Below, piece after piece: positions 62,496 to 64,000 of a stretch of DNA of 64,000 bases. The translations under genes were made by a program, and so were the position numbers. Source of the stretch: Pontibacter beigongshangensis (lineage in GTDB: Bacteria > Bacteroidota > Bacteroidia > Cytophagales > Hymenobacteraceae); assembly GCF_014332515.1 (NCBI RefSeq), contig NZ_VFSD01000003.1, forward strand, positions 124,001 to 188,000, in the 5' to 3' direction. A model generated the notes under the pieces. It worked only from the letters and a program-made list of their open reading frames with translations, made no database searches and was not told the DNA's origin. Within the stretch, counting starts at the first letter, position 1; each line of letters opens with the position of its first letter.

Positions 62496-63380
62496 CTATA
62501 GGGATCTTTTCACTATTCTTCTTATGGTTTTCTCTCCCGATTCAAAAAAGATGGTGGCAATATAAAACCCGTTCTCCAAGCCGTCCAATTTAACTGCATT
62601 GGTTGTAGCTGTGCGCATAAGCTTTCCGGTTAGATCGGAAACTTCAACTCTGGCAATCGGCTGGTCCGCCTCAACCGAGAACAAGTCATGTACCGGGTTC
62701 GGAAATACCTCCACCTTTGAGGTCGGTTGTTCCTGGACCGAGGTCACCAATAACTTGTCATCACAGGCCAGGTCCAGGAATTTGATGGATAGCTGCGCAT
62801 CTGAATAGCACCTGAGCGGTCCTTCTGCCTCCGGGATGATCCTTTCCCGCGGCACATACCAGTCAAGGCCTCCAATCCTGTCCATAAAGTATCCGCCGTC
62901 ATTCATAAACGTGAATCTATCCAGAGGTCTGGTTTTGTATTTTTTAAGGGTCGCCCCGTTCACGACAACGTTTTCCACCTGCTCTATCACCAGCCTGTAA
63001 GTGGTATCCTTGGTTAAAACTGAGGGCTCAGGCACGTCCAGTGTCAAAACATCACCCTGGGCGGCATTGAAGATGTAGAGTGAAAGGAACCTCTTTCTTT
63101 CAGAACTGTACATGAACACCGTGTCCGACTTTTCATATACAAATATAGGCGGTAGGGATTCTACAGACCCGTTATCCCTATAGTAGGTCTGCGTGATCTT
63201 ATGGCTCGATTTGCCAAGAATAACAGTGTCTGCAACACTCTGTAAATGAATATATTCTGAATGCATATCTCTACCATGTGCGCTGTAATACCACTGGGAG
63301 CCAAGTGATCCAAAGCCCTGCCCAAATGAGAAAGAGCTGAGAACTATGTAAAACGCAGCAAGTGAAATAATTCTTCTCAT
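62496..63380 (-). CDS. Secreted protein with type IX sorting domain
   Basis: 294 residues. Signal peptide (about 1-20, SLAAFYIVLSSFSFGQ), a beta-rich unrecognised region (about 22-215) and a C-terminal T9SS type A sorting domain (about 222-294: VEVFPNPVHDLFSVEADQPIARVEVSDLTGKLMRTATTNAVKLDGLENGFYIATIF). The V-F-P-N-P start of the domain is typical. Exported across the outer membrane by T9SS. No enzymatic motif seen. Confidence 0.85.
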   Translation of the reverse strand: MRRIISLAAFYIVLSSFSFGQGFGSLGSQWYYSAHGRDMHSEYIHLQSVADTVILGKSSHKITQTYYRDNGSVESLPPIFVYEKSDTVFMYSSERKRFLSLYIFNAAQGDVLTLDVPEPSVLTKDTTYRLVIEQVENVVVNGATLKKYKTRPLDRFTFMNDGGYFMDRIGGLDWYVPRERIIPEAEGPLRCYSDAQLSIKFLDLACDDKLLVTSVQEQPTSKVEVFPNPVHDLFSVEADQPIARVEVSDLTGKLMRTATTNAVKLDGLENGFYIATIFFESGEKTIRRIVKRSL

Positions 63381-63871
63381 AATTATTGATTTTCCACCTT
63401 AACTATGGTATAAACGGAATAGCGAATATACAATATAGAACTTAAAGAATAAAGAAACCATCTATAAGTTTCTGCTCCCTTCAAAATACCAAAACCGGCA
63501 CCCCCTCCAGCTGCCTGGAAACGGGGTTTCGCTTATAACTACTCTTATGTTCAGCAGCGACTCTATCCTGGTAAATTACCTCTTTGATACTAAATAGAAC
63601 TTCGAATTGCAAAGGCCATTGTGCTGTTTAAGAAACGAAACAATCACAAAACTATCTGAAGAAGTGGGGGAGCTTGGCTCAAACAGCCTTCTGAGTAGCT
63701 GCTAATAATTTATCGGCAAACAATTTTTTGCGATAGCAGGACAGTGGCTGGGAGTTATACTTTCCGCTCATACCGCCTGCAGGCAGGGCGGCTGCAACAG
63801 CAGACCCGCCCTATGCCTTCCAGAGCCTAAAAAGCCTCCGGAGGGACAAAATCATTAGAATAATTTCTACT
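63381..63871. other. Intergenic region with one dispersed element
   Basis: Contains element copy 20 just after the stop codon of the next minus-strand gene. No other gene or RNA recognised in about 490 bp. Confidence 0.5.
63836..63866 (+). repeat. 31-bp dispersed intergenic element, copy 20
   Basis: Head CCTCCGGAGGGAC, AAAATC, tail ATTAGAATAATT. It lies 5 bp from the stop codon of the following minus-strand gene. Confidence 0.9.
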
Positions 63872-64000
63872 TAAGACTTTTCTGCAGCCGCCGCCTCTGC
63901 CGCCTGCGTAATGCCATCGAGCACGGGGCGTATTTTGTTGGCCTGCTGCATCATCTCATACATTTTTTCCTGATCGTTGTTCTGGAGGTATTGCTGGAAA
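63872..64000 (-). CDS. C-terminal end of a protein, probably prephenate dehydrogenase (partial)
   Basis: The last 42 codons of a gene running off the right edge: FQQYLQNNDQEKMYEMMQQA then NKIRPVLDGITQAAEAAAAEKS and stop. A helical end with ANKIR followed by V/I-L is what I associate with the C-terminus of Bacteroidota prephenate dehydrogenases (TyrA). The evidence is limited to this fragment, so the identity is tentative. Confidence 0.45.

Noticed and set aside
1..64000. CRISPR arrays, insertion sequences, rRNA genes
   Set aside because: No regularly spaced direct repeats with unique spacers, no transposase, no rRNA sequence seen.

Overview
The window comes from a Bacteroidota chromosome, most likely family Hymenobacteraceae (Pontibacter-like). 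This rests on the gene families (DUF5683 beside parAB-dapB-lepB, BatB/BatC-like pair, type IX secretion sorting domains, DUF805, cyanophycin synthetase) and on three tRNA promoters of the Bacteroidota type (TTG or TTTG, 19-nt spacer, TAnnTTTG). No species can be named from the sequence alone.

Positions 1 to about 15233 are the right-hand part of a prophage that stops at the 3' end of a tRNA-Arg gene. In order it carries: a DUF6712-like structural protein; a lysis cassette (small lipoprotein, GH24 endolysin, holin, lipoprotein with a C-terminal membrane anchor resembling a unimolecular spanin); an AT-rich accessory block (membrane protein, two small genes, P22-type antirepressor, small genes, a putAbiC-like abortive-infection protein); and a tail module (including a tail protein with two SprB-like repeats, a hub-like protein and the tape measure). 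Integrase, terminase and capsid genes are not visible and should lie to the left. A cluster tRNA-Ser, tRNA-Pro, tRNA-Arg (minus strand) follows.

Positions 15.9 to 64 kb are ordinary chromosome: BatB/BatC-like VWA and TPR proteins; a nucleotide-sugar cluster (UDP-sugar dehydrogenase, SDR decarboxylase/epimerase, SAF-domain oxidoreductase); thioesterase; thiolase; MORN-repeat protein; polyphosphate kinase; S8 protease; DUF805 protein; lipoprotein amidase; tRNA-Cys; cyanophycin synthetase; a coiled-coil membrane protein; TPMT-like methyltransferase; kdsA; methyltransferase; apaG; ung; a large helical protein; the leuACDB operon; a six-gene minus-strand operon (MBL hydrolase, parA, parB, DUF5683, dapB, lepB); an oligopeptide-type binding lipoprotein; purU; fused aspartokinase-homoserine dehydrogenase thrA preceded by a leader-peptide attenuator; two T9SS-sorted proteins; and the 3' end of a probable prephenate dehydrogenase gene.

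Two non-coding signals stand out. First, at least 20 copies of an indel-free 31-bp element (palindromic CCTCCGGAGG head, AT-rich tail ending AATAATT, often preceded by CAG triplets) sit between genes across the whole window, 18 of 20 in the same orientation, including inside the prophage. Second, the thrA leader encodes a Thr/Ile-rich 28-residue peptide with mutually exclusive terminator and antiterminator pairings. Integron attC-like hairpins occur at the 3' ends of two accessory genes.
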